Shown: one piece after another, positions 25,875-34,901 of the stretch
How the letters are laid out: every line of letters begins with the position of its first letter
How positions within the stretch are numbered: the stretch's first letter is position 1
NCBI GenBank assembly: GCA_002753565.1
Contig: PEAM01000009.1
Location: 1 to 64,000 of the forward strand
Reading direction: 5' to 3'
Source of the DNA: Magnetococcales bacterium
GTDB taxonomy: Bacteria > Pseudomonadota > Magnetococcia > Magnetococcales > JADFYX01
Length of the DNA: 64,000 nt
Translations under genes and position numbers: made by a program
Notes under the pieces: generated by a model
Databases searched by the model: none
Seen by the model: only the letters and a program-made list of their open reading frames with translations
What the model was told of the DNA's origin: nothing

Positions 25875-26614
25875 TCTTCAGCCTCCTCCTTTGCTCGTTT
25901 AACCAACCACTCTTCAAATTTTTCAGAGGGAATAGCTTTAACCGGTGCGAACATTCTGGAGTGGTTGACGCCACAAAATTCAACACAGGTCACATAGGAT
26001 TCAGCCTCTTCTTTGGGGAGAAACCAGATATAGGTTATCCGCCCCGGCATGAGATCCTCTTTCACACGGTATTTGGCCAGACCAAAGGAGTGGAGAACAT
26101 CGTTGGAGGTCATGCGTAGAACAACCGGTGTTCCAACCGGTACCACCAGACCGTCTCCCTCTTTAGAGTCGACATCAAAACCAGAGGTGGTTCCGTCCTC
26201 GTACTCAAACTCCCAATACCACATGTTGCCGGTAACCTTCACCTCCATGGCATTTTCGGGAACGGTCCGGTAGACATTCCAGGCGGTCCAACCTTTCGCT
26301 GCCAGATAGAGATCGTCAGCCAGGAAGATAAACAAGGGAACCAGCGCCCAAGACCAAGCCTGCGCTCGGGTTAGTTTGGGAGCATCACCCACAGCATCCG
26401 GGCTCTTGGCCTGGTACTTAAATAACCAGTAAATAGCCAGTGCGCCAAAAATACCGCCCATGATGTAGAGGTCAATCAACACTTCGGTCCAGAGGTGTTC
26501 CCAGCTATCAACTGGATCTTTAATTCCGTCAGCAGATTCGGTAGCCCATGCGATGGCGGACGACAGCACCAGTCCCATTCCGGTCAAGGCCGTAAGCATC
26601 CTTTTCATTATCAT
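25871..26614 (-). CDS. ctaC: Cytochrome c oxidase subunit II
   Basis: This 247-aa subunit carries the CuA electron-entry centre. It has a signal peptide (residues 1-24), two transmembrane helices and a periplasmic cupredoxin domain. CuA ligands are visible: the first histidine in VLHSFGL, then CVEFCGVNHSRM (two Cys, Glu, His, Met). The docking-region aromatic motif is WYWEFEY. There is no fused cytochrome c domain. The start at 26614 overlaps the sco stop as ATGA with GGAGG upstream; an ATG two codons later is possible. Confidence 0.96.
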   Translation of the reverse strand: MIMKRMLTALTGMGLVLSSAIAWATESADGIKDPVDSWEHLWTEVLIDLYIMGGIFGALAIYWLFKYQAKSPDAVGDAPKLTRAQAWSWALVPLFIFLADDLYLAAKGWTAWNVYRTVPENAMEVKVTGNMWYWEFEYEDGTTSGFDVDSKEGDGLVVPVGTPVVLRMTSNDVLHSFGLAKYRVKEDLMPGRITYIWFLPKEEAESYVTCVEFCGVNHSRMFAPVKAIPSEKFEEWLVKRAKEEAEE

Positions 26615-27456
26615 GTTCCCTCCTTGTTAAATTTCTTCTTTCTAAATAGCAAAACGGAGCCAAGCAACATGGAAAGCCCGATAAAAAGCGCGCCCAGTCC
26701 AACAAACAGTGGGATATTGTACGTGTACCGCCCCTCTTCATAGTTGTAGCTGTAGCAGAGGCCAATAGCGAAATCGATCACTTCGTTGAGTTTAAAGTCC
26801 CCCTGTCGGGCCTCTAAAATAGCCAGCCCGACATCCTTATCCGTATTGGTCAGCGCATAGAGAAAGCGTGAAACCCGCCCGTCTGGGGTAAGAAGAATAA
26901 AGACATTGGTATGGTAGAAGGTCTTATCCTGGGGTGCCCAAAAATATTTAAAACCCACTCTGGCTGTCAGCCTGTCTATCTGCTCAGGTTTTTGTAGCAG
27001 GGCAAAGGTCCAGTTTTTTTCCCACTCAGGGGGAAGATCCAGATAGGTTCGAAAAGCCTTTAAACTCTCCAGCGTGTCATTTTTATCAAACGAGAGGGTA
27101 AGAACCTGATAATCTTCTCCCAGGGTTTGATTTTTGACCGACTCTAAAAGGGTTTTAAGTTCAATGTTGACCGCAGAGCAGCTTCCGTCACAGGTATAAT
27201 AGGACCAGACGAGGATGGTCGGCTTCCCTTCAAAATCTTTGAGGGTGCGGGCCGCCCCATCCTGGTCAATCAAGGCGACGTCCCGGCCAACCCTGACCCC
27301 CATGAAATCCTGCTCTTTAATACGGAAAACATTGGGATCAATATCAGACTCTTTCTGCCGGAAATAGCTGGCCTCACCGGGTTGAACGGCAAGAAACAGC
27401 ACACAAACAGCCAAGATGAATGGAGCCAAACGGCCCCTGTTGTCTTTATCCGACAC
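26611..27456 (-). CDS. SCO1/SenC-type copper chaperone
   Basis: This 281-aa thioredoxin-fold protein delivers copper to the CuA site of subunit II. It has an N-terminal signal anchor (residues about 10-30), the metal-binding CDGSC (CxxxC) motif near residue 99, and the distal histidine in TFYHTNVF. It also has a second hydrophobic helix at the C-terminus (PLFVGLGALFIGLSMLLGSV), which ordinary Sco proteins lack. It lies between subunit III and subunit II genes with a four-base overlap with ctaC. No CtaG/Cox11 gene is in this window. Confidence 0.9.
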   Translation of the reverse strand: MSDKDNRGRLAPFILAVCVLFLAVQPGEASYFRQKESDIDPNVFRIKEQDFMGVRVGRDVALIDQDGAARTLKDFEGKPTILVWSYYTCDGSCSAVNIELKTLLESVKNQTLGEDYQVLTLSFDKNDTLESLKAFRTYLDLPPEWEKNWTFALLQKPEQIDRLTARVGFKYFWAPQDKTFYHTNVFILLTPDGRVSRFLYALTNTDKDVGLAILEARQGDFKLNEVIDFAIGLCYSYNYEEGRYTYNIPLFVGLGALFIGLSMLLGSVLLFRKKKFNKEGT

Positions 27457-27471
27457 TCAATAATCCCCGCA

Positions 27472-28236
27472 CTACCAGTAGTAGACCTGAGAGGCAACAA
27501 AGAACCAGATCACATCAACAAAGTGCCAGTAGACACCACCACAAAAAACCAGATATTTATTGGTTTTTCCTCTGAAGGCAGGAATCAAAATGGCAATAAA
27601 AACCCCCAGTCCGATGATCACATGGGAGGCATGAAAGCCGGTAATGGTATAGAAAATGGTGCTGAAGGCGTTGGATGAAGGGACAAAACCCAGGTGCATC
27701 AAATGGTTGTATTCATAGAAGGTGCAGCCCAAAAACAGCGTACCCAGACCGATGGTGATCATCAACCATTTGCGAAACTCACTCAGGTCACCCTTTTCAT
27801 ATTTTTCTTCGGCAATGTGGTAGGTCCAACTGGATGAGACCAGAATAACCGTCATCACTACCGGTAACAACAGGTTGAGGGCTGGAGTCCCCTCTGGGGG
27901 CCAGGCATCCCCGGCCGAGAGGCGCATGGTCCAGTAGGTGACAAAAAATCCCAGAAAGATAAAAACCTCCGAGATGATGAAATAGGGTAGACCGGAGGGT
28001 GAGACCCCTTCCAGCAGTGGCTTCTGCGTGATCCCTTCATCAACCCATTTGGCGATACCTGCCAATGTCAACGGTGTGCCTATACCGGCAAAAATTGTCG
28101 TAAGCAGAGGATCGTCATAGACAAAATGGGCAGAAAAGGTGAAGGGCAACAAGAACAGAATTCCGATGGTAACCACCATGGGAGCCCAACTGACTTCCCA
28201 GTGATGGGCATGCTCGGTTGTAGAGGAGTCTGACAT
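27472..28236 (-). CDS. ctaE: Cytochrome c oxidase subunit III
   Basis: This 254-aa subunit has about seven helices. Motifs include PYFIISEVFIFLGFFVTYWT, FYEYNHL, FHASHVIIG and the C-terminal YWHFVDVIWFFVAS, all typical of subunit III, which stabilises subunit I and its proton supply. It is the first gene of the aa3 operon ctaE-sco-ctaC-ctaD-small ORF. Placing subunit III first is unlike the common II-I-(assembly)-III order. Confidence 0.95.
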   Translation of the reverse strand: MSDSSTTEHAHHWEVSWAPMVVTIGILFLLPFTFSAHFVYDDPLLTTIFAGIGTPLTLAGIAKWVDEGITQKPLLEGVSPSGLPYFIISEVFIFLGFFVTYWTMRLSAGDAWPPEGTPALNLLLPVVMTVILVSSSWTYHIAEEKYEKGDLSEFRKWLMITIGLGTLFLGCTFYEYNHLMHLGFVPSSNAFSTIFYTITGFHASHVIIGLGVFIAILIPAFRGKTNKYLVFCGGVYWHFVDVIWFFVASQVYYW

Positions 28237-28434
28237 GTTTTTATCTCCGCAACGGATAATGTTACTTTGAATGGCGTAAATCTACAAAAAAATCCGGGTA
28301 AATGGAGGTGGGCAAGCAACTTTTCTGGTAGATTTTGATGGGGAATCTATTTTGTTGCCTCACCAACACAATCAATAAGACACCACGGATTGTTTTCTTG
28401 TCAACTAAAAAGATTACATTTTTTTAGCTTTGTG

Positions 28435-28480
28435 AAAACAACAATAAATTGTTGTTTTTTTAAATGTAATAACAATTACA
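28435..28480. promoter_or_regulatory. AT-rich inverted repeats upstream of the aa3 operon
   Basis: AAAACAACAA (28435-28444) pairs with TTGTTGTTTT (28449-28458) around TAAA and runs into further T. Then TGTAA and TTACA (28465-28480) flank TAACAA. Both lie in the 508-base gap 28237-28744 between ctaE and ccoQ, which otherwise holds no gene. The first could end a plus-strand transcript or bind a regulator; the second looks like an operator. Function is not established. Confidence 0.35.
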
Positions 28481-28744
28481 CTCAAAAATAAATCTATACC
28501 AAAATAGAAATGGCTTATTAATCAAGGGAAAACATCAGGAGGCAACAGGCTTGACCAAGGTCAAGAAGAGTGGTCTCTGAGACGGTATCCTCACCAATCG
28601 ACCCGCTCTTTGACGAGGAGGTCAGGGTGAACACTGCAGGAGGAGGTTGGAAAAGGGGGAGGTTTTGGTTGAAGGGGTGGGGCAGAGGGGGACACTTTTT
28701 CACCCCTCTGCCCGTTGGATCGTTCGACAGAGTGTTCTGATGAG

Positions 28745-28978
28745 TTAGCTTTTTTTGCTGTTTTTGTCGTCGTTCTCTTCAGAAGAAACTGACCGTTCAG
28801 AGGTCTGCTTGGCGCTGAGTTCGTGAAGAGGGTCCTCATCCAACACTCTCTGACCCGCATCTTCAAAGCCTTTTTTATGGCTCGGCAGGTAGGCCCAGGC
28901 GACCACCCCGATAAAAATCAGGAAAAACCAGACAAGAGAAAACTCCTTGGAAAAACGGAGCATGGTATCAAAATCCAT
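28745..28978 (-). CDS. ccoQ: cbb3 oxidase subunit CcoQ
   Basis: This is a 77-aa membrane protein with one helix (residues about 12-31) followed by the CcoQ/FixQ signature YLPSHKKGFEDAGQRVLDED. CcoQ stabilises the cbb3 complex. It is the last gene of ccoG-ccoH-ccoQ, 27 bases after ccoH. In most genomes it lies between ccoO and ccoP. The C-terminal tail here is unusually long and rich in Ser, Glu and Lys. Confidence 0.85.
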   Translation of the reverse strand: MDFDTMLRFSKEFSLVWFFLIFIGVVAWAYLPSHKKGFEDAGQRVLDEDPLHELSAKQTSERSVSSEENDDKNSKKS

Positions 28979-29005
28979 CGTTAAAACTCCTTGCTATTTC
29001 ATAGC

Positions 29006-29527
29006 CTATTGATCGGCAACAGTGATGCGTTCCACATATCTAAAGTCCGCCTTGGCGGTTTTTTTTGCGCTGATTTTGACATCCCAGGCGCCCGGTTTGG
29101 AGGGCGTAATGGTGGTTGCATAGTGCCCCGGCTCTGTTTCCAACAGCAAAAATGTGATGTCGGAGCCCTCCCCAAGGGGGCGGAAGAGCACCCCTTCAAC
29201 CTGCGCCCCTTTAACGGGCTCTCCCTCTCTATCCAGTAGAAGAAGGGAGAGAAGCCCAGTCTGGTTGGCTTGCAGGTTGTTGGCGTGAAGCTGAACCTGC
29301 CATCCCATCTTATCCTGGGCTTTCTGTGCGTTGATGACCTGATTGTAAGCCAGACCTTGTTCATAGTGGTTATTTGAAACCAGACCGGGCCAGGAGTCAA
29401 TACCCAGAATGACCATAACCGCATTGGCGGCAAAAACCACCAAAAAAAACAGGACGATGGCTGTCGGCCATGGCTCAAAACGTCTTTTGGGGTGTTGTTG
29501 CTCGTTCTCTTCTGGAATAGAACTCAT
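29006..29527 (-). CDS. ccoH: cbb3 oxidase assembly protein CcoH/FixH
   Basis: This is a 173-aa protein with an N-terminal helix (residues about 22-44) and a periplasmic beta domain. The motif NHYEQGLAYNQVINAQKAQDKMGW is the FixH signature (given here in part), and PGAWDVKISA is near the end. CcoH stays with the cbb3 complex during assembly. It overlaps ccoG by one base. Confidence 0.9.
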   Translation of the reverse strand: MSSIPEENEQQHPKRRFEPWPTAIVLFFLVVFAANAVMVILGIDSWPGLVSNNHYEQGLAYNQVINAQKAQDKMGWQVQLHANNLQANQTGLLSLLLLDREGEPVKGAQVEGVLFRPLGEGSDITFLLLETEPGHYATTITPSKPGAWDVKISAKKTAKADFRYVERITVADQ

Positions 29528-30936
29528 CAGGGCCTCATGAATACACTGTTATAGGTGTCAAAATGTTCTGCATTATCCAAAGCTCTAAGTTGAAATCTGA
29601 TCTCCTGAGCGCCGGATTGGAGATGATTCTTCGCCTGCTTGACATAAACCGTAAAAGGCATGACGTCACCTGGACTGACTGTCAGCAGAGGTCGGTTTTT
29701 TTCGTCGACTTTTTTAATAGCCCCCACCGTAAGGGAGGAACCCTTCAGATTCTCTACTTCAATGGAAAAGGTTCTGGGGTTGGGGCTCATGTTGAGGACG
29801 CGGATGGTAAAGTTGTTTTGGATGCCGCCATCGGACTGCATGATGTAGATGGGCTGACGATGGCGAATGACATTCAGTTCGACCGGGGAACGAAAGGCAA
29901 AAAAAGCGGAAATTCCCCCCAAAAAGAGGGTCAGCAGACCGCCATAGATCAAGATTCGTGGACGGAACCATTGGGTTTCCCCCCCTTTCATCTCTCGCAT
30001 GGAGGTATAGCGGATCAGCTCATTTTTCAGATGGAGACGATCTTTAACGGTGTTACAGGCATCGATACAGGCGCCACACGTGATGCACTCATATTGTTGT
30101 CCATCACGGATATCAATTCCGGTAGGACAGACCGTCACACAGGCGTTGCAGTCGATACAGAGTCCTATAGACCCCTTTTTTGCCTCTCTTATCCGCCGGT
30201 TGGACTCTCTAGGCTCTCCCAACTCAGGGTGGTAGGAGATGATGATGGTATCTTCATCAAACATGGCGCCTTGGAAACGGGCATAGGGGCACATGTAAAT
30301 ACAGACCTGCTCTCTGGCAATACCAGCCATCACATAGGTGGTGCCGGTAAAAAACAGTAAGGTAAACCACGCCGGAGCAGGGGCGGAACCATCCAAAAAT
30401 TGCCTGAAGAGAGTAGGAGCATCGGCAAAATAGAAAACAAAGGCCCCGCCCGTCGCCACACCGATGAGTAGCCAGACACCATGTTTGCCCAGTTTAAGAA
30501 TCAGTTTTCGAAATGTCCACCCCGAGGTGTCCAGTTTGATTCTCTGTTTGCGGTTGCCTTCAAAAATTTTTTCAATGTAGAGGAAAAGGTCTGTCCAGAC
30601 GGTCTGAAAACACATGTAACCACAAAACACCCGACCGGCCAGTGCCGTAATGAAAAACAGACCCAGGGCTGCGGCAATCAGGAGTATGGCCAGCAGGAAA
30701 ATCTCTTGAGGCCAGACGACCAGGTCGAAAAGATAAAATTTTCGTCCAGGCAGGTCAAACAGGACCGCCTGGTCTGGCAGACCCGCTTCTCGTTGCCACC
30801 TCAAAAAGGGGAGTAGGTAATAAATTCCAAGGAAAAGAACAACAAGCGACCAACGTAGCGTTCTAAAAAAACCTGTTTGATAGCGGGGATAGATCTTTTT
30901 CCAGTCCGCATAAAGTGAGACATTTTCCTCTGTCAT
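29527..30936 (-). CDS. ccoG: cbb3 maturation ferredoxin-like protein CcoG/FixG
   Basis: This is a 469-aa membrane protein with about five helices and a cytoplasmic-type ferredoxin domain. Two 4Fe-4S motifs are visible: CIDCNACVTVCP and CITCGACIDAC. CGYMCFQTVWTDLF and CIYMCPYARFQ in the membrane part carry the conserved CxxxC-type cysteines. A C-terminal Ig-like FixG domain follows. CcoG reduces Cu(II) for delivery to cbb3 oxidase. It is the first gene of ccoGHQ and divergent from ccoNOP. Confidence 0.94.
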   Translation of the reverse strand: MTEENVSLYADWKKIYPRYQTGFFRTLRWSLVVLFLGIYYLLPFLRWQREAGLPDQAVLFDLPGRKFYLFDLVVWPQEIFLLAILLIAAALGLFFITALAGRVFCGYMCFQTVWTDLFLYIEKIFEGNRKQRIKLDTSGWTFRKLILKLGKHGVWLLIGVATGGAFVFYFADAPTLFRQFLDGSAPAPAWFTLLFFTGTTYVMAGIAREQVCIYMCPYARFQGAMFDEDTIIISYHPELGEPRESNRRIREAKKGSIGLCIDCNACVTVCPTGIDIRDGQQYECITCGACIDACNTVKDRLHLKNELIRYTSMREMKGGETQWFRPRILIYGGLLTLFLGGISAFFAFRSPVELNVIRHRQPIYIMQSDGGIQNNFTIRVLNMSPNPRTFSIEVENLKGSSLTVGAIKKVDEKNRPLLTVSPGDVMPFTVYVKQAKNHLQSGAQEIRFQLRALDNAEHFDTYNSVFMRP

Positions 30937-30981
30937 TACAAAACATTCCTTGCCTGTTTTTTATTGCTTGATTAGCGAGTG

Positions 30982-31009
30982 ATTATATTCTAGATTTGAC
31001 ATTAATCAA
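30982..31009 (-). promoter_or_regulatory. FNR-like box overlapping a promoter for ccoG
   Basis: TTGAC-ATTA-ATCAA at 30996-31009 differs from the FNR/FixK consensus TTGAT-N4-ATCAA at one base. On the minus strand TTGATT (-35) and TATAAT (30982-30987, -10) are 16 bases apart and the box covers the -35 element. On the plus strand the same box contains TTGACA. Placement between the two cbb3 operons suggests oxygen control. The box is seen; binding is inferred. Confidence 0.6.
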
Positions 31010-31114
31010 TTAGGAAAAAAAATTTTGGAACAATAAAAATAAATGGAACATATTCTAAAAAAATCCCTCTAAAGCCAGGTTGCATGCGAACCAATGCGAC
31101 CGAAAAAGTGAATT

Positions 31115-31128
31115 TGTCTGTATAGACA
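31115..31128. promoter_or_regulatory. 14-bp palindrome upstream of ccoN
   Basis: TGTCT and AGACA flank GTAT, a perfect inverted repeat in the ccoG-ccoN divergent region, 117 bases before the ccoN start. It is a possible operator. Confidence 0.3.
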
Positions 31129-31189
31129 CCAGAATAGTGCTCCCTGGTTTCCAGAGTGCTTTGAGTTGGAAATAGTTCCGTTTTGTCTG

Positions 31190-31211
31190 TTAAATAATCA
31201 ATATTATTTAA
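31190..31211. promoter_or_regulatory. Perfect 22-bp AT palindrome before ccoN
   Basis: TTAAATAAT (31190-31198) and ATTATTTAA (31203-31211) flank CAAT. It ends 33 bases before the ccoN start codon, so it would lie in the 5' leader or at the promoter. It is a candidate regulator site or leader hairpin for ccoNOP. Confidence 0.5.
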
Positions 31212-31244
31212 TGTATCATTGTTTTTGTTAATAAGGAGGAGATT

Positions 31245-32660
31245 GTGGGTCGAGAATCAGAATCGATAGAAACCTATGACTATGGCGTGGTGAAGATGTT
31301 CTCCGTCATGGCTGTGGTTTACGCCGTCGTCGGTTTTCTGGTGGGTTTAATACTTGCCTTGGAACTGACATTTCCCGAGCTTAATGCCGGGATCCCTTAC
31401 ATTTCGTTTGGTCGATTGAGACCATTACACACATCGGCGGTTATTTTTGCCTTTGGGGGATCCGTACTTTTTGCGACCACCTACTATGTGGTTCAGCGAA
31501 CTTGCCGGGTGAGACTCTTTTCAGACTTTCTCTCAAAATTCACGTTTTGGGGGTGGAATCTGATTGTGGTTTCGGTCGTCGTCACCTACCCGCTAGGGAT
31601 GACCCAGGGGCAAGAATACGCTGAGATGATCTGGCCTATCGACCTGTTGATTACAGTCGTATGGGTGGCCTATTTCATCAACTTTGTCGGCACCTTGGTG
31701 AGGCGGAAAGATCCGCACATTTTTGTGGCCAACTGGTTTTTCCTCTCCTTCATCATTACCGTTGCCTTGCTGCACATTGTCAACAACCTGGCGGTTCCTG
31801 TCACAGCGACCGGGTCCTATTCTGTCTGGTCAGGTGTTCAAAGTGCCATGATTCAATGGTGGTATGGCCATAATGCGGTGGGTTTCTTCCTGACAGCGGC
31901 TTTCTTGGGCTTGATGTACTATTTTGTTCCCAAGCAGGCGGAGCGTCCCATCTACTCCTATCGACTCTCCATTGTCCACTTCTGGTCTTTGGTCTTTCTT
32001 TACATCTGGGCCGGGCCACACCATCTTCACTATACGGCTCTTCCAGACTGGGCGAGCACATTGGGGGCTACCTTCTCCATTATGCTGCTTCTCCCCTCTT
32101 GGGGTGGCATGATCAACGGCATCATGACTCTGTCCGGTGCCTGGCATAAGTTGCGTACAGATCCTATTTTGCGCTTTTTCATCATCTCCCTCTCTTTTTA
32201 CGGCATGTCCACCTTTGAAGGTCCTATGATGGCCATCAAAGAGGTTAATGCACTCTCCCACTACACAGATTGGACGGTCGGTCATGTTCACTCTGGTGCG
32301 TTGGGCTGGGTTGCCATGGTCTCTTTTGCCGCTCTGTACCACATGATTCCACGTTTGTGGGGCACAACGATTCACTCCGTCAAGTTGATCAATGTTCACT
32401 TTTGGCTCGCAACTGTTGGTGTTGTCATCTATATCGTGGCCATGTGGATCTCAGGTATCATGCAGGGCTTGATGTGGCGGGCCTATGATGAGTTTGGTAA
32501 CCTGACTTACTCCTTTGCAGAATCCGTTGCAGCCATGCATCCCTATTATCTGATTCGAGCAATCGGTGGTTTTGTCTTTCTCTTGGGGGCCTTGGTCATG
32601 GTCTATAATGTCTACATGACCATTGCCAACGCGAAAGATCGTCCCTCAGCTACGGCCTGA
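31245..32660 (+). CDS. ccoN: cbb3 cytochrome c oxidase subunit I
   Basis: This 471-aa catalytic subunit has twelve helices. Heme and CuB ligands are visible: [23 protein letters not shown], the HH pair in GPHHLHYT and [14 protein letters not shown]. It starts at GTG (31245) with AAGGAGGAG just upstream, giving a strong ribosome-binding site. cbb3 oxidases work at very low oxygen. It heads ccoNOP, 37 bases before ccoO. Confidence 0.97.
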   Translation: MGRESESIETYDYGVVKMFSVMAVVYAVVGFLVGLILALELTFPELNAGIPYISFGRLRPLHTSAVIFAFGGSVLFATTYYVVQRTCRVRLFSDFLSKFTFWGWNLIVVSVVVTYPLGMTQGQEYAEMIWPIDLLITVVWVAYFINFVGTLVRRKDPHIFVANWFFLSFIITVALLHIVNNLAVPVTATGSYSVWSGVQSAMIQWWYGHNAVGFFLTAAFLGLMYYFVPKQAERPIYSYRLSIVHFWSLVFLYIWAGPHHLHYTALPDWASTLGATFSIMLLLPSWGGMINGIMTLSGAWHKLRTDPILRFFIISLSFYGMSTFEGPMMAIKEVNALSHYTDWTVGHVHSGALGWVAMVSFAALYHMIPRLWGTTIHSVKLINVHFWLATVGVVIYIVAMWISGIMQGLMWRAYDEFGNLTYSFAESVAAMHPYYLIRAIGGFVFLLGALVMVYNVYMTIANAKDRPSATA

Positions 32661-32697
32661 GAGTCGCAACAGAGAAATTGAGCAAGGAGAAACAACG

Positions 32698-33414
32698 GTG
32701 AAACACGAGACCATTGAAAAAAGCGTTCCTCTCATGGCGGTCCTTACCTTTGTAGTGGTACTGATTGGAGGAGTGGTGGAAATTGTCCCCCTATTCTTCA
32801 TTGAATCCACCATCGAGAAGGTAGAGGGGATGCGCCCTTTTACTCCATTGGAGTTGAGAGGTCAGGATATCTACATTCGGGAGGGTTGCTATAACTGTCA
32901 CTCCCAGATGATTCGTCCTTTCCGGGATGAACAAGAGCGTTATGGTCACTACTCTCTCGCGGCTGAGAGCATGTATGACCACCCCTTCCAGTGGGGTTCC
33001 AAACGGACCGGACCAGATTTGGCGCGGGTTGGTGGAAAATATTCCAACTTGTGGCATCAAGCCCACATGAAAAACCCTCGGGATGTGGTGCCTGAATCTG
33101 TTATGCCTGCCTATCCCTGGTTGGCTGAAAACGAGCTGGACTACAGCAACATTTCCAAACGGCTGGAAGTTCTCAAACTGGTTGGCGTACCCTACAGTGC
33201 TGAGCATATTGCCAATGCGGCAAACGATCTGAAAGCTCAGGCTATTCCAGACAGTGATACGGACGGGTTGAACGCCCGTTATGGAGAAAAAGTTCCCTTG
33301 GAAAATTTTGATGGAGATGCCAAGAGAATTACGGAATTGGATGCCATGGTGGCCTATTTGCAGGTGTTGGGCACGTTGGTCGATTTTTCTTCCTACCAGG
33401 CCCAAGCCCGCTGA
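32698..33414 (+). CDS. ccoO: cbb3 oxidase mono-heme cytochrome c subunit
   Basis: This is a 238-aa protein with one N-terminal anchor helix (residues about 12-35) and a single c-type heme site CYNCH near residue 65, followed by [14 protein letters not shown]; axial methionine candidates are in the usual positions (VMPAYPWL). The start is GTG at 32698, with AAGGAG eight bases upstream, downstream of the longer open frame. It passes electrons to CcoN. Confidence 0.95.
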   Translation: MKHETIEKSVPLMAVLTFVVVLIGGVVEIVPLFFIESTIEKVEGMRPFTPLELRGQDIYIREGCYNCHSQMIRPFRDEQERYGHYSLAAESMYDHPFQWGSKRTGPDLARVGGKYSNLWHQAHMKNPRDVVPESVMPAYPWLAENELDYSNISKRLEVLKLVGVPYSAEHIANAANDLKAQAIPDSDTDGLNARYGEKVPLENFDGDAKRITELDAMVAYLQVLGTLVDFSSYQAQAR

Positions 33415-33458
33415 TTCCGGTTTTCCGGATGATGTGAATTGATTGAAGGAGACACATT

Positions 33459-34373
33459 ATGGCTGAAGAAAAACAGGTCGAAACTACCGGCCACCAGTGG
33501 GATACCGAAGAGGGGTATCCTCTTCAAGAGTATAACAACCCACTGCCAAAATGGTGGCTATATTCCTACTATGCGACGGTTATCTATGCAGTAATCTATT
33601 GGGTCCTCTATCCCGCCTGGCCTATACCGGGTGGGTTTACCAAAGGGATTTTGGGGTGGTCTCAGTATAACCAGCTGGCAGATGAAACAGCCTCAGCCAT
33701 GAAGGCCAAAGAGGTGTTTAATACTAAACTTGCTGCGCTCTCATCAGAAGAGATCATCAAAGATTCTCAACTTCTCCAGTACGCTGTTTCAGGTGGCAAG
33801 GCCATTTTTGGTGACAACTGCGCTCCCTGCCACGGTAGTGGTGGTGTCGGCTCCAAAGCGGGTGGATTTCCTGCTCTGGTTGACGATGATTGGCTTTACG
33901 GTGGTTCCTTGGCTGCCATCGAAGAGACCATCAAAGGGGGACGTGCCGGTCAAATGCCAGCCCATCTGGAGGCATCTGGTGGTAGCTTTAGTTCTACACA
34001 GGTAAACGATCTTACTCAGTACACCCTGTCACTCACAGGCCGCTCTACGGATTCCGCAGCTGCTGCTCGGGGTGATGAGCTGTTCCATGGCGATGCAGGC
34101 TGTAACTTCTGTCATGGTGATGCGGGTAACGGTTCGGTCAAGGGTAGTTCTGGCGGCGAAAAGTTGGATGCTTCTATTGGCGCCCCGGATCTTTCCGATG
34201 CCATCTGGCTTTATGGTAGCGATACCGCCACCATTCAGGCCACCATTGCCAATGGTCGTTCCGGTAAAATGCCAGCGTGGGAGGTTGATTCAGAAGGGAC
34301 CAACCGTAAGTTGGATGAATTGGCTATCAAGCAGGTTGCCATCTATGTTCATAGTCTTGGCGGTGGTCAGTAA
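33459..34373 (+). CDS. ccoP: cbb3 oxidase di-heme cytochrome c subunit
   Basis: This is a 304-aa protein. An N-terminal helix (WWLYSYYATVIYAVIYWVLY) anchors two cytochrome c domains with CAPCHG near residue 125 and CNFCHG near residue 212, each followed by its methionine ligand region (GQMPAH and GKMPAW). The start has GGAGACAC upstream. It is the electron-entry subunit and last gene of ccoNOP; only 44 bases separate it from ccoO, so no ccoQ lies between. Confidence 0.96.
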   Translation: MAEEKQVETTGHQWDTEEGYPLQEYNNPLPKWWLYSYYATVIYAVIYWVLYPAWPIPGGFTKGILGWSQYNQLADETASAMKAKEVFNTKLAALSSEEIIKDSQLLQYAVSGGKAIFGDNCAPCHGSGGVGSKAGGFPALVDDDWLYGGSLAAIEETIKGGRAGQMPAHLEASGGSFSSTQVNDLTQYTLSLTGRSTDSAAAARGDELFHGDAGCNFCHGDAGNGSVKGSSGGEKLDASIGAPDLSDAIWLYGSDTATIQATIANGRSGKMPAWEVDSEGTNRKLDELAIKQVAIYVHSLGGGQ

Positions 34374-34415
34374 GGTTTTCTTCCCCTGAGGAGAGGGGGG
34401 TAGAACTGGCTTAGT

Positions 34416-34454
34416 AAAAAGGCTCTTTCTCTGGTTGAGAAAGAGCCTTTTTTT
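34416..34454 (+). terminator. Terminator after ccoNOP
   Basis: AAAAAGGCTCTTTCTC pairs with GAGAAAGAGCCTTTTT across the loop TGGTT, giving a 16-bp uninterrupted stem ending in a T-run. The A-run on the other side makes it potentially bidirectional. The 169 bases that follow to ccoS hold nothing I can identify. Confidence 0.92.
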
Positions 34455-34623
34455 ATCTGCCAACCCCCTTCGTTTTTAACCTATAGAGCTTCCAAAGCAA
34501 CCATGTACAAAACGATTGCGGATGGGTCAGCGTGGGGGCCTGCAAGGCCTCCCAAGGTGTTGACTTTGCCTTTAACCGTTGTCCAAATTTGGTTCTATTG
34601 TCTATAGAAACAGCAGGATCATT

Positions 34624-34881
34624 CTAGGATGGCTGTTTGGTGTCCAAGCCATCTTCAGGGGGGAGATCCTCTTGGTTTTCTTCTTCTTCTTCTTCCTGCT
34701 CCTTTGGGGCTTTCTGGTTCTGGTGGGTTGGGATCATATCTTTATCGTCATCAAATAGAATCCGATAACTTGGCCCTTCCATATCATCAAATTGCCCACT
34801 TTTAACCGACCAGATCATCAAAGCCAAGCCGATGAGACCGAGAAGAAGGGCGGCAGGTAATAAAATATAGATGGCATCCAT
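34624..34881 (-). CDS. ccoS: cbb3 oxidase maturation protein CcoS
   Basis: This 85-aa protein has one helix (residues about 5-26) and the CcoS signature WSVKSGQFDDMEGPSYRILFDDD. CcoS is needed for heme or copper insertion into CcoN. The C-terminal half is an acidic run (EQEEEEEEN) not typical of the core family. It lies 20 bases after ccoI and is co-transcribed with it. Confidence 0.93.
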   Translation of the reverse strand: MDAIYILLPAALLLGLIGLALMIWSVKSGQFDDMEGPSYRILFDDDKDMIPTHQNQKAPKEQEEEEEENQEDLPPEDGLDTKQPS

Positions 34882-34901
34882 TAGTATCGGTTCTCTCAGA
34901 G

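Noticed and set aside
31830-32399. 189-codon frame antisense to ccoN
   Set aside because: Mirrors conserved ccoN helices; no ribosome-binding site and an implausible His/Arg/Gln-rich composition.
34680-34705. Short tandem GAA/TTC-type repeat in ccoS as a phase-variable tract
   Set aside because: It encodes the acidic tail of CcoS with only a few repeat units and would not obviously change expression.
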